DNA of 64,000 bases from Sporosarcina ureae (lineage in GTDB: Bacteria; Bacillota; Bacilli; Bacillales_A; Planococcaceae), in NCBI RefSeq assembly GCF_002109325.1, contig NZ_CP015348.1, positions 1,453,501 to 1,517,500 of the forward strand. Reading direction: 5' to 3'. Under the pieces are notes generated by a model that ran no database searches, was not told where the DNA came from, and saw only the letters and a program-made list of their open reading frames with translations. Positions 19,933-28,223 of this stretch are shown in pieces. The stretch's first letter is position 1. Every line of letters starts with the position of its first letter. The position numbers and the translations under genes are program-made.

Positions 19933-20865
19933 TCATTTCACTTCTATAACAATTTTTCCTTTTGCATGGTGAGTTGCGCTTAATTCATGTGCATCTCGTA
20001 GTCCTTTGGCGGATAGAGGAAATGTGTGGCCTATATGGGTTTTCACTTCTCCTTTTTGCATTAGCTCGCCAAGTTCGGCAAGTTGCTTTCCATTCGGATT
20101 AAGCCATAGAGATTCAGCTGTAATATGATTAGCTTCAGCCTTTTCAAGATTTGGCTGGCCTGCAATCGAAACCAGTCGCCCCCCTTTTTTAACTACACTC
20201 AAGCTTTTCTCTAAAATCTCACCGCCCATTGTATCAACAACTAAATCAACGTCTTTTACGACATCTGTAAAATCAGTTGTTTCATAGTTAATAAATTCGT
20301 CAACACCGAGCTCTTTTAAGAAAGCTTCGTTCTTACCACTAGCTGTCGATAGAACATAAGCGCCAAAACTTTTAGCGATTTGAATACCCAAGCTTCCAAC
20401 ACCGCCCGAGCCAGCATGAATTAAGACTTTGTCTCCTGGTTTAATTTGACCAAAGTCAACAAGACATTGCCAAGCTGTTAGTCCGGCTAGTGGAACTGAA
20501 GCAGCTTCCTCAAAACTAACATCGGCTGGTTTTAAAGCAACTAAGTCTTCGTTAACAGCAACATACTCAGCGTATGTTCCATTTTCCATTGCCGGACGAG
20601 CGAATACTTCATCTCCTACTTTGAAACTCTTCACGTCTTTCCCTACTTCAGCGATCACTCCTGCTGCATCCCATCCCAAAATAAGCGGAAATTCAAAAGG
20701 TATATTCTCTTTCATATAACCTTCTCGAACTTTCCAGTCAATAGGATTTACTGACGTTGCATGCATCTCTATTAATACCTGATGATGTTGTATTTCCGGC
20801 TTCGGAAGTTCTTTCTCAATAAGTTCTTCTGCCCCACCGTATTGTTCAATAACAATTGCTTTCAT
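19933..20865 (-). CDS. Zinc-independent NADP-dependent alcohol dehydrogenase / quinone oxidoreductase (MDR family)
   Basis: 310 residues. N-terminal GroES-like domain (HATSVNPIDWKVREGYM) and Rossmann domain with HAGSGGVGSLGIQIAKSFGAYV. The cysteines that hold catalytic and structural zinc in classical ADHs are absent, which places it with quinone reductase-type MDR enzymes such as YhdH/Qor-like NADPH reductases. Substrate unknown; cytosolic. AGGGAGAGTG lies before ATG 20865. No operon partner. Confidence 0.85.
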   Translation of the reverse strand: MKAIVIEQYGGAEELIEKELPKPEIQHHQVLIEMHATSVNPIDWKVREGYMKENIPFEFPLILGWDAAGVIAEVGKDVKSFKVGDEVFARPAMENGTYAEYVAVNEDLVALKPADVSFEEAASVPLAGLTAWQCLVDFGQIKPGDKVLIHAGSGGVGSLGIQIAKSFGAYVLSTASGKNEAFLKELGVDEFINYETTDFTDVVKDVDLVVDTMGGEILEKSLSVVKKGGRLVSIAGQPNLEKAEANHITAESLWLNPNGKQLAELGELMQKGEVKTHIGHTFPLSAKGLRDAHELSATHHAKGKIVIEVK

Positions 20866-21164
20866 CTACTTCACTCTCCCTATTCTGCTCATTCAGTATA
20901 GATACCCGTTTAATCAAAAAAGTATTCATTTACTGAGCTAACATCGTTTTCCTCAAGAAATAAATCTACTCGCAAAAGAAATATTACTTATTGACAGATA
21001 ATTCTTGATGACTTCATAACCCCTGACCAACCACTTTTGTGTTACAGTTGTTACATAAAAGTAGTTGGTTTACATACCGCTAATTAGATGGTCTTGAAAA
21101 TGTTTTATAGTGAATTCTTGTAATGTAGAGATAGAAGAGAATCATTTCTAAAAAGGAGGACGGC

Positions 21165-21389
21165 ATGAACCTAGGCCTTATTGTTTCATTGATTATCGTT
21201 GTCATTGTTTTAGTTGTCGGATTACTTTTGACCATGTCCATTGCTAATTCTAGTACTAGTTCCAGCACTAATTCCAGTACTAAAACGTACAGTAGTAAAA
21301 AAAGCTTTTCCAATTTAATGTGGATTTATGTTTTATCATTACCAGTAATTATTATATTGACCGTTATAGCTATATTTATATTTTACTAA
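21165..21389 (+). CDS. Small two-helix membrane protein with Ser/Thr linker
   Basis: 74 residues behind a strong AAAAGGAGG. Helix 1 (LIVSLIIVVIVLVVGLLLTM, residues 4-23), a low-complexity linker almost entirely Ser/Thr/Asn (SSTSSSTNSSTKTYSSKKS) and helix 2 (WIYVLSLPVIIILTVIAIFIF, residues 53-73). Not recognised as a family. A second, overlapping frame on the opposite strand is judged to be a shadow because it has no ribosome binding site. Confidence 0.6.
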   Translation: MNLGLIVSLIIVVIVLVVGLLLTMSIANSSTSSSTNSSTKTYSSKKSFSNLMWIYVLSLPVIIILTVIAIFIFY

Positions 21390-21635
21390 CTATTTGAGAG
21401 TGAAATTACGTTCGATCTCCTAACTTCTCGGCGTGTAAAGGCACTATCTTTATCTATAATGTATTAATGTTCTTGGATACTTACGTTCTAACCCATTTAC
21501 AATACAAAACATTTATATTTCAGCAGACGCAAAAACGAGGCTGGGACATAACTAGCCAGAAGTGAGCCAAAAAAGGGTTCGATCATCGGTTTTTGATGAT
21601 CGAACCCTTTTTGTATAGAAATCCTTGTACGACTT

Positions 21636-23213
21636 CTATACATTTACCTCCCTGGCAGTGTACTTTCTCAAGTTCACTGCCAATAAACCGAAGGCTAATT
21701 CATTTTTCACCTTTTCCTTTCCTCTTACGGAGAAACGAGTGAACCCCAAATTAGCCTTCAAGAATCCAAAAACTGGCTCTACGTCAATCTTGCGCTTGCC
21801 GTAAATTTCACCTGTTTTCTTATCTGAAAGCTTTTCACGAATATATTCTTTTTGCTGTTCCCACTTTTCATTCACATACAACTTCCTATTGTTCTCTTCT
21901 TTTGCTTTGGTACAGAAAGAGCGCAATGGGCAGCTTGAACAATCCTCACATTCGTATACTTTCATCGTCCGTGTGAATTGATAACGATCCGTCCGATTGG
22001 AAAGGTAGCGGAACACGAGTTTTCTGTCATTTGGGCAAGTAAAGGTATCCGTAGTTTCATCATATGCCCAATTCGCTGTATTGAAAGGATCGGTTTTGTA
22101 CTTCTTTTTCTTTTCTTTCCGGTAGTGGTTATAGGTAATAAGCGGAACGCGCTTTCGATTTTCAATGACATCTCCGTAATTCTGTTCACTTCCATAACCG
22201 GCATCCGCGACAATATACTGTGGCAGCTCAAAAAAGTCTTGTTCAATAGTATCTAAGAATGGAATGAGTGTACGCGTATCGGTCGGATTTGGATACACGT
22301 CAAAAGCGAGGGTATATTGCCCTTCGGTCGCAATTTGCACATTATATCCCGGTTTTAGTTGCCCGTTTTTCATATAATCATCTTTCATCCGCATAAAGGT
22401 CGCATCGCGGTCCGTCTTCGAGTAGCTGTTACGATGGCCAAAGATCTTCATATCGTGCTGATACTTCTGCTTTCGATCCAAGAAGTCTTGAAATTGTTTA
22501 CGGTATTGTTTAGGTTCTTTTCGTAGCGAGCGAATTTGTTTACGTTCCTCGACATCTTCGCTAGCGTTAATCTTTTCTGTATAGGTTTGGATAGTATCAT
22601 CTAGCTTCTCTACTACTTTAGACAGTTCCGCAGTAGATAGTTCATCCAGACTTTCCCGTTCGATTTCAGGGATGATCTCTTTTTCTAACAGCTCTTCGTA
22701 CATCTGACTGGACCTTTCTACAAGACCTGAACTATACCGTTCCACTGACTTGCGCCAGACAAATGTAAATTTGTTGGCATTCGCCTCAATCTTTGTTCCA
22801 TCAATAAAAATGGCTTCTTCATCAATTAGCTGTTTTTGTACCAGCTGGCAACGAAATTGCACGAAGCACTGGCGTAGTACTTCTTTTACTTCAGGATGAA
22901 CGCGAAATCGATTGATGGTGCGATAGCTTGGTTTATAACCTTGAGCTAACCACATCATGCGAAGGCTATCTTTTAACAGTCCTTCTATTTTTCTGCCCGA
23001 AAAAACAGACTGTGTATAGGCACACAAAATGATCTTTAACATCATCCGTGGATGATAAGATGGGCAACCTGTCTCACGCAAAAAGCTGTCAAATGCTTGT
23101 TTCGGAATGCTTTCGACTAGATCATGCACGGCGTAAGCAATATCATGTTCTTGTAAGCTAATTTCTAAATCTAAAGGTAAAATCAGTTGGTTCATGTTAT
23201 AATCTTTAAACAT
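21636..23213 (-). CDS. IS1182-family transposase
   Basis: 525 residues, full length. Domain order: N-terminal transposase InsH-like domain (MNQLILPLDLEISL...CPSYHPRMMLKIILCAYTQSVFSGRKIE), catalytic Asp in FIDGTKIEANANKFTFVW, long coiled-coil insertion (about 170-270), DDE core with second Asp in YIVADAGYGSEQNY, and a C-terminal cysteine cluster (CEDCSSCPLRSFC) before KRKIDVEPVFGFLKANLGFTRF with the final Glu. Ribosome binding site GGAGGT lies 6 bp upstream, inside one arm of a 10-bp inverted repeat that could fold over it. Confidence 0.93.
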   Translation of the reverse strand: MFKDYNMNQLILPLDLEISLQEHDIAYAVHDLVESIPKQAFDSFLRETGCPSYHPRMMLKIILCAYTQSVFSGRKIEGLLKDSLRMMWLAQGYKPSYRTINRFRVHPEVKEVLRQCFVQFRCQLVQKQLIDEEAIFIDGTKIEANANKFTFVWRKSVERYSSGLVERSSQMYEELLEKEIIPEIERESLDELSTAELSKVVEKLDDTIQTYTEKINASEDVEERKQIRSLRKEPKQYRKQFQDFLDRKQKYQHDMKIFGHRNSYSKTDRDATFMRMKDDYMKNGQLKPGYNVQIATEGQYTLAFDVYPNPTDTRTLIPFLDTIEQDFFELPQYIVADAGYGSEQNYGDVIENRKRVPLITYNHYRKEKKKKYKTDPFNTANWAYDETTDTFTCPNDRKLVFRYLSNRTDRYQFTRTMKVYECEDCSSCPLRSFCTKAKEENNRKLYVNEKWEQQKEYIREKLSDKKTGEIYGKRKIDVEPVFGFLKANLGFTRFSVRGKEKVKNELAFGLLAVNLRKYTAREVNV

Positions 23214-23270
23214 AAGGATACCTCCGATACTTTTTGTTGTGGTGACTAAATTTTATCAGAAGGTATCCTT
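23214..23270 (-). promoter_or_regulatory. Inverted repeat that could mask the transposase ribosome binding site
   Basis: Ten-base arms AAGGATACCT (23214-23223) and AGGTATCCTT (23261-23270) flank the leader of the IS1182 transposase. The start-proximal arm overlaps the Shine-Dalgarno region, so transcripts entering from outside would carry both arms and could hide the site. Confidence 0.5.
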
Positions 23271-23402
23271 TTTTTCTTCCTAAAACTAAAAAAATATATA
23301 AAAAAGAACGGACCCCATAAACTTCAATGGGTCCGTTCTTTTTCGATTTCAAGGAGGGTTTTGTCCCAGCCTCGTTTTTAAAATATATAGTGGGAAAACG
23401 GC

Positions 23403-23420
23403 TTACATCATGCCGCCCAT
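23403..23420. repeat. Third copy of the groEL 3'-end attachment core
   Basis: TTACATCATGCCGCCCAT is identical over 18 bp to the last five codons plus stop of groEL (50434-50451) and to the left core of the satellite (36349-36366). The flanks do not match groEL, so it is not simply a groEL duplicate. Confidence 0.85.
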
Positions 23421-24525
23421 AGAGTCCGGGCTATTACACTTGTATATCTTCTAGTACAAATCGTTATACATCAACGTTCCGGAATGTTTCGTTCAATTTA
23501 ATTATATCAACTTATACTGGTTTTTATAATTTTCAGCATCAATTACGGCATCAAATATGACCTTGTGGCATCAGAAACAGATAGCTAAAAGTTTTTAGAT
23601 TCCGCCGTCTGTTTTCTTGTAAAGTATTGCTAATTTGGATCGGTAGATGAAGTGCTATTTAGTGCTAAAATATCATTCTTGCACAAATTTCTCAATATCC
23701 CTAAGCCACAGTTTTTACTTCGCCCTGTAAATTGATATAGCTGTGAAATTTAATCGAACCTTACTATATCTGTATTCAATGGCTTTCTTTTCGTAATCAT
23801 TTAAACTATCCTATATGTCTATACCGATTCAGGAAGATTCGGGGTCGTATTGAAGGAAGTGCCACACCCGGAAATGGACAAACTTCCGGGCGCTGGATAA
23901 GTGAAGATAAATTCCTGGTTGTGCATGAAACGAAAACAAAGTACCTGGGTAACATTGAATTCGGAGTTCAATGTTGCACAGGTACTCTTTATTAAATATT
24001 GCAATTTGGGCCATTTTTTTGCCCCAATAATGAGGATAAACGTTGGTGTAATTATTACAGAATCCATTTGAAAGTAAATGCCGTTCTGTTTAAGGCAGAT
24101 GTCATGCAAAATTATGTGTGGGTATGGGGGGGAATTCTACCAGATGCTTGTCAAGGTGCTGTCCCCCCAAAGCCTGCTTTGCGAATCCGGAATTCCTCTT
24201 TAAACTTTTGAATTTCCGGATGTAACGGATGCAATCGTTGGAATTAGTGCATTTAATCCAATTAGTTTTTTGGGTTTTGATATTTGTTTATAGATCATCT
24301 TTTATCACCTTTACGTTAGCTTACCAAAAGGTTTAACAAATTTCTGTGGTTTTTGACATAGCTGAATTTTGGATGTGCTAAATAGCAGCATAATTGAGAT
24401 TTTGGGGTTATTTGTGCTTTAAAATCGGTTTTTGAAGTTACTATTTTGGGGGGAGTGGACGCGAAGGTTGGGCGGTCGAAAGGGAGATTCCCACACTACC
24501 ACAGTTTCATCTCCCTATTTCCAAC
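23421..24525. other. Long non-coding interval with several hairpins
   Basis: No convincing gene: the frames here are short, lack ribosome binding sites and have no recognisable sequence. Visible structure: a 7+9-bp interrupted stem at 23940-23988 followed by TCTTTATT (terminator-like), a CCCGGAA/TTCCGGG pair near 23868-23897, and a bulged hairpin ATCCGGAATTC/GAATTTCCGGAT at 24186-24223. This may be remains of a decayed element or an unrecognised structured RNA. Confidence 0.5.
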
Positions 24526-24555
24526 AAAAAAAGGCAGAGCGTCGTGAAAACGCTC
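24526..24555 (-). terminator. Terminator of the mtnX-mtnD-msrA unit
   Basis: On the minus strand GAGCGT and ACGCTC pair (24550-24555 with 24537-24542), followed by TGCC and seven Ts. Confidence 0.7.
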
Positions 24556-24575
24556 GACCCCCTACCCAATCCTTA

Positions 24576-25108
24576 TTATTTTCCCCAGTGCTCCGCGATG
24601 AATTCAGTGCGGCCAGAACGGGCACGGTTGTCTGTGTAATGTTCTTTTTCTTTTATGTAATAATCTTGATGGTATTCTTCAGCCCGGTAGAAAGTTTCTG
24701 CGGGGCGGATTGCTGTGACGATCGGTTTTGAGAAAACGCCGCTTGCCGCTAGGTTGGCTTTCGATTTCTCGGCAACTTCCTGTTGCGCTTCTGTGTAATG
24801 GAAAATCGCGGTTGTGTACGATGAGCCGCGGTCGTGGAATTGACCTTCTGCGTCTGTTGGGTCGATTTGTTGCCAGAATACTTCGAGCAACTTTTCATAT
24901 GAAAACAAAGCAGGGTCAAATGTGATTTCAACAACTTCCACATGGCCCGATTCACCATTTTTCACATCTTCATACGTTGGATTATCGAGATGCCCGCCCA
25001 TATAACCTGACTCGATATCTTGGACGCCTGGCCATTCTTTAAACGGTTTCACCATGCACCAGAAACATCCTCCTGCAAATGCAGCTTTTTCAAACTTTTT
25101 TCAGTCAT
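24576..25108 (-). pseudogene. msrA: Peptide methionine sulfoxide reductase A, frameshifted near its start
   Basis: MsrA reduces methionine-S-sulfoxide in proteins. The natural start is ATG 25108 behind AAAGGAGA (MTEKSLKK), but within eight codons the frame departs. The conserved AAFAGGCFWCMVKPF with catalytic Cys lies in another frame, and no start codon opens that frame between its upstream TGA and the Cys. Adding one A to the five-A run at 25085-25089 restores MTEKSLKKAAFAGGCFWC and a complete protein of about 177 residues ending EFIAEHWGK. Downstream sequence (SGYMGGHLDNPTYEDV, EEYHQDYY) is well preserved, so the lesion is recent or a sequencing error. It is last in an operon with mtnX and mtnD. 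Confidence 0.85.
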
Positions 25109-25154
25109 TGTCTATATCTCCTTTCAATTATAGCGAGTGTACAAAACGCCTCTT

Positions 25155-25667
25155 TTAGTAAACCGGTACCCATCCTTCTTGTGTTACGAAGATGCGGGCA
25201 GCTACTACTTTGCGATCGGCTGCGAGTGTGAAATAGTGGCGGATGTTTTCCGGAACGGAAATTAAATCACCTGGGTTAAGATGCACTTCAAAGAATCGTT
25301 CGTCTTTTCCTTGAATGATGAATACGCCGTGTCCACTGACTATGTAACGCACTTCATCGTCTGTATGGTGGTGTTCTTGTTCGAAGTTTTTCAGAAGTTC
25401 ATCCAAATTAGGTGTCGCATCTGATAGTGAGATAATGTCTGCCGTTTTATAACCGCGGCGCTCTGAAATATCGTCGATTTCTGTTTTAAAAGCCTTAAGA
25501 ATCTCTTCTTTTTCTTCATCAGTTAAATTGAATTTTTCACGAAGGTTTTCGGGTAGCTTTTCGATATCCCAATACTCATAAACGACTTCTTGTTGCTCTA
25601 GAAATGCCGCAACCTCTGTTTGTGTTTCAATAACTTCGTTTGTTCCTTGAATTGTAATTGTCGCCAT
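25155..25667 (-). CDS. mtnD: Acireductone dioxygenase
   Basis: Methionine salvage: with Fe2+ it converts acireductone to 2-keto-4-methylthiobutyrate and formate; with Ni2+ an off-pathway product forms. 170 residues from ATG 25667 (MATITIQ), chosen because GGAG lies 9 bp upstream; an ATG at 25676 is too close to that site. Cupin metal ligands: both His and the Glu in EHHHTDDEVRYIVSGHG and a later His in NIRHYFTL. It lies 38 bp after mtnX. In B. subtilis mtnB sits between these genes; here it is missing. Confidence 0.95.
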   Translation of the reverse strand: MATITIQGTNEVIETQTEVAAFLEQQEVVYEYWDIEKLPENLREKFNLTDEEKEEILKAFKTEIDDISERRGYKTADIISLSDATPNLDELLKNFEQEHHHTDDEVRYIVSGHGVFIIQGKDERFFEVHLNPGDLISVPENIRHYFTLAADRKVVAARIFVTQEGWVPVY

Positions 25668-25705
25668 TTTACTCATCTCTCCTCTGATATATTTTTGGTT
25701 TTTAC

Positions 25706-26380
25706 TTACACTTGCACATTCAAGCGGGCTTCAATGATCCGAATACAGTCATAAAAATTAGTGAACGGTGAATAAGGAATGTTCAATTCCTCGCATTTTT
25801 CAATTAAGAAATCCCTTGCAATGACGATATCGGCAAGCTTTGCCGCTTCTAGGTCTGTAATCGAGTCACCGATGACAATGCTCGTTTGCTGCTGGGCAGT
25901 GTTCTCGCGAATAATCGTCGGCTTACAGCAACCGCAGCCTTGACTTGTACAAATTGCATCACATTCATGCGGGAAGAGGATGTTGATGTGTTCTCCTGAA
26001 AAATCACTTTCGTTGCAATAGACTTGATTGAATGGCCCGAATGGTTCAAGCAATGGGTGAATGAAAAAGTCGATGCCGCCACTTACGATATAGAGCGGTA
26101 TGTTTTTTTCGCGGGTAAACTGAACAAATTCACCAAAACCTTCCCTGATTTCCGCGTCCTCCAAAACGAACGACACGATTTGTTCTTTTTGGGAAGTGGG
26201 CAATAAAGCAAAGAGTTCTTTGACTCCTGTTTGAATCGACACCCTTTGCGCCATAATATCGTCCTTTATCCCTTCCCATCCAGGGGGAGCGAACTTATCC
26301 ATAATATTGACAATATTATCTTTCATCGTAATCGTACCATCGAAATCACAAAAAATTACCGGGTTGAACTCTGCACTCAT
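25706..26380 (-). CDS. mtnX: 2-hydroxy-3-keto-5-methylthiopentenyl-1-phosphate phosphatase
   Basis: Methionine-salvage phosphatase of the HAD superfamily, making acireductone. 224 residues from ATG 26380 (MSAEFNP) behind AAGGAGG; a longer frame to 26440 includes the leader terminator and is rejected. HAD motifs: nucleophile FCDFDGTIT, Ser of YIVSGG, and VIGDSITDLEAA with the Mg-binding Asps. A CTSQGCGCCK cluster is present, as in MtnX. First gene of mtnX-mtnD-(msrA); its leader holds an S-box that lacks its ligand-binding core. Confidence 0.93.
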   Translation of the reverse strand: MSAEFNPVIFCDFDGTITMKDNIVNIMDKFAPPGWEGIKDDIMAQRVSIQTGVKELFALLPTSQKEQIVSFVLEDAEIREGFGEFVQFTREKNIPLYIVSGGIDFFIHPLLEPFGPFNQVYCNESDFSGEHINILFPHECDAICTSQGCGCCKPTIIRENTAQQQTSIVIGDSITDLEAAKLADIVIARDFLIEKCEELNIPYSPFTNFYDCIRIIEARLNVQV

Positions 26381-26410
26381 ACCTATTTGTCCTCCTTGCC
26401 GCCTATCAAT

Positions 26411-26511
26411 AAAACCTCTTCTACTATAAGAAGAGGTCATTTATTCATCTTCTTATCTCCCAACAACACGTTGCAAGAAGTAGCACCGTGTCCCTCCACC
26501 TAGATAAGAAA
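26411..26511 (-). promoter_or_regulatory. SAM-I (S-box) riboswitch remnant lacking the P2/P3 core
   Basis: Outer helix arms CTTATCT (minus strand, near 26504-26510) and AGATAAG (near 26452-26458), the AGGTGGAGGGA block, the GGTGCTA block and the downstream terminator (ACCTCTTCT/AGAAGAGGT, 26413-26437) are kept. About 36 nt between GAGGGA and CACGGTGCTA are gone. In the intact S-box before mtnK this segment carries AAGCCCGATGAAGCCCGGCAACC, the part that forms P2b/P3 and the SAM pocket. Confidence 0.8.
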
Positions 26512-26589
26512 TCTCGTACTTTTTTCAATTGATTCTGATTATTGCATTGTTCGACTTCTTTGTCAATGAACGCTTATCCAACAGTAGTT

Positions 26590-27846
26590 TTATGAAATAA
26601 CCGGGACGGCTTTATCCCGCGCCTTATTCTTTTCCTCTTCCTCTTCCGGTACGCGAATGAATTTAACAATAATCGCACTCACTACATAGAGGGCACTGAA
26701 AATCCACACAACCCCTTCGGCTCCGACTAGCCCGATAAACGCCAAAGCGATGGCTGGTGCTACGAATGTGGACAGACCCGCGGCGAAGTTCAACACGGAC
26801 ATTGCTGCGCCTTTATCCGCACCTGCAACGGATGGTACCAGTGCACCGATTGGTACATAACCCGCTACCAAACCGCCCCAGATGAATCCGACAATGCTCG
26901 TCATGAGAATACTTCCGTTTGTTATCACCGGAACATAAAACAGAAGAGGCGTGAAAATCGCACAGCCGATTCCACCAAACCAAATGATTGTGTTTTTCCA
27001 ACCTAATTTATCCCCAATGAAGCCGAACACTAAATTGAAAATGATGTTTCCTAAGAAGAACGTACCCCATAATTGCAACCAAGCAGTTGTTTCAATGCCA
27101 TGTTGCGCCATATGCATCGGTAAGAATACCGGAAATCCATAGACACTTAAACTATTGATAACACGGACAACTCCACCTGCAGCAACCCGTTTGTTCGTTT
27201 TCAAAATGGTGATGCCTTTCAATAATTCTGTGATTGCTTCTTTTTTGTTCGCGAGTTTTTTCTTTTCGAACTTGTCTTTATTGAGTACTAAAGCGAAGAT
27301 CGCACCGACACATACCCAGAAAATAGATGTCCACATTGTATTGATGTAACCGAGATACTGGATTGCGTAACTTGAATACCACGCGCCGAGCACCATCATT
27401 CCCGCACAAAATGCAAACCAGAACCAACCAACGGCAGAACTCAATTTGTTTTGCGGTGTCTTATAAATGACCCATGTCAAGAAGGAATAGGCAAACAACG
27501 GATAACCGAAACCTTTAATGAAATAAGTGAGAAGCATAATCGGGTAATTCATCGTTGAGAAACCAAAAATGATAAACCCTGCAGTACCGACTATATAAAC
27601 GGCTAACCCGAGTGCCATTGTACGTTTTGGACCAAATACTTCTACACAGACGCCTGAAAACCAAGAAGACAGCGCGATCGAAACTCCGTAGACTGTGAAA
27701 ATCGCAGCTGACTGTTGAATGGTCAACCCACTTTCAACTAAGAAAGGACTTAGCCAACCGGCCTCAATTCCGTCCCCCATCATGAACAGCATGACACCGA
27801 AAAAACCCCATCCTAAGTTTTTCGTAATACCGATTTTTTCTAACAT
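26590..27846 (-). CDS. YoaB-like MFS transporter of the RbtT/DalT/CsbX type, S-box controlled
   Basis: 418 residues, twelve hydrophobic segments. Starts MLEKIGITKNLGWGFFGVMLFMMGDGIEAGWLSPFL, with the MFS loop motif as FGPKRTMALGLAVY after helix 2 and a charged C-terminal tail (PEEEEEKNKARDK). The sequence type resembles the CsbX/ribitol permease group; B. subtilis YoaB of this group is in the S-box regulon. A canonical SAM-I riboswitch precedes it, so it is predicted to be made when SAM is low, and its substrate is probably linked to methionine or methylthioribose salvage (inference). Divergent from the yoaE-like gene, as in B. subtilis, where yoaDCB and yoaE are neighbours. Confidence 0.8.
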   Translation of the reverse strand: MLEKIGITKNLGWGFFGVMLFMMGDGIEAGWLSPFLVESGLTIQQSAAIFTVYGVSIALSSWFSGVCVEVFGPKRTMALGLAVYIVGTAGFIIFGFSTMNYPIMLLTYFIKGFGYPLFAYSFLTWVIYKTPQNKLSSAVGWFWFAFCAGMMVLGAWYSSYAIQYLGYINTMWTSIFWVCVGAIFALVLNKDKFEKKKLANKKEAITELLKGITILKTNKRVAAGGVVRVINSLSVYGFPVFLPMHMAQHGIETTAWLQLWGTFFLGNIIFNLVFGFIGDKLGWKNTIIWFGGIGCAIFTPLLFYVPVITNGSILMTSIVGFIWGGLVAGYVPIGALVPSVAGADKGAAMSVLNFAAGLSTFVAPAIALAFIGLVGAEGVVWIFSALYVVSAIIVKFIRVPEEEEEKNKARDKAVPVIS

Positions 27847-27890
27847 ACTGTTCTCTCCATTTCTACTCTAAGATGCGAAACTCATTGATT

Positions 27891-28058
27891 CAAAAAAAAC
27901 CCTTCCTGTAAAGACAGAAAGAGTTGGTGGCATACCTACCGCTAGCGCAATAAAAACATGCCTTACCCTTTCTATCTCTCAAGCTACGCTTGCTGGATTT
28001 GGCACAATTATGTTGCCGAAGTTTCATAGGGCCAGTCCCTCAACTTCTCTCGATAGAA
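27891..28058 (-). promoter_or_regulatory. SAM-I (S-box) riboswitch upstream of the MFS transporter
   Basis: Aptamer on the minus strand about 28058-27970: outer helix TTCTATC/GATAGAA, GAGGGACTGGCCCTATGAAAC, CGGCAACA, GTGCCAAATCC, AGCAAGCGTAGCTTGAGAGA. The expression platform ends in a terminator (ACCCTT.../...AAGGGT type stem, 27898-27926) with eight Us. All core S-box blocks are present and in order. Confidence 0.93.
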
Positions 28059-28223
28059 AATAAACAATATGTAATTGGTCGAACAGTGTCAAAAGTTGAA
28101 CTAATGAGTTAACTGTATAGAATAATTAATCGTAAGTCAACCACTTATTGAAACTTTCTAAAAAATAGTTTGAAATATGGTATACTTTCTATCATAAATC
28201 GTTTATTTGAAAGGATTTTTGAT

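Larger units (their letters stand above)
21531..23379 (-). mobile_element. IS1182-family insertion sequence, apparently intact
   Basis: Inverted ends AAAAACGAGGCTGGGACA (21531-21548, on the complementary strand at 23362-23379) bracket one 525-codon transposase. Strong hairpins lie just inside both ends (21573-21613 and 23303-23344), each of terminator type, so outside transcription is probably blocked in both directions. The right end lies 23 bp from a copy of the groEL-type attachment core. Confidence 0.88.

Noticed and set aside
24432..24731. 99-codon plus-strand frame antisense to msrA
   Set aside because: Crosses the msrA terminator and is opposite a clear, if frameshifted, gene.
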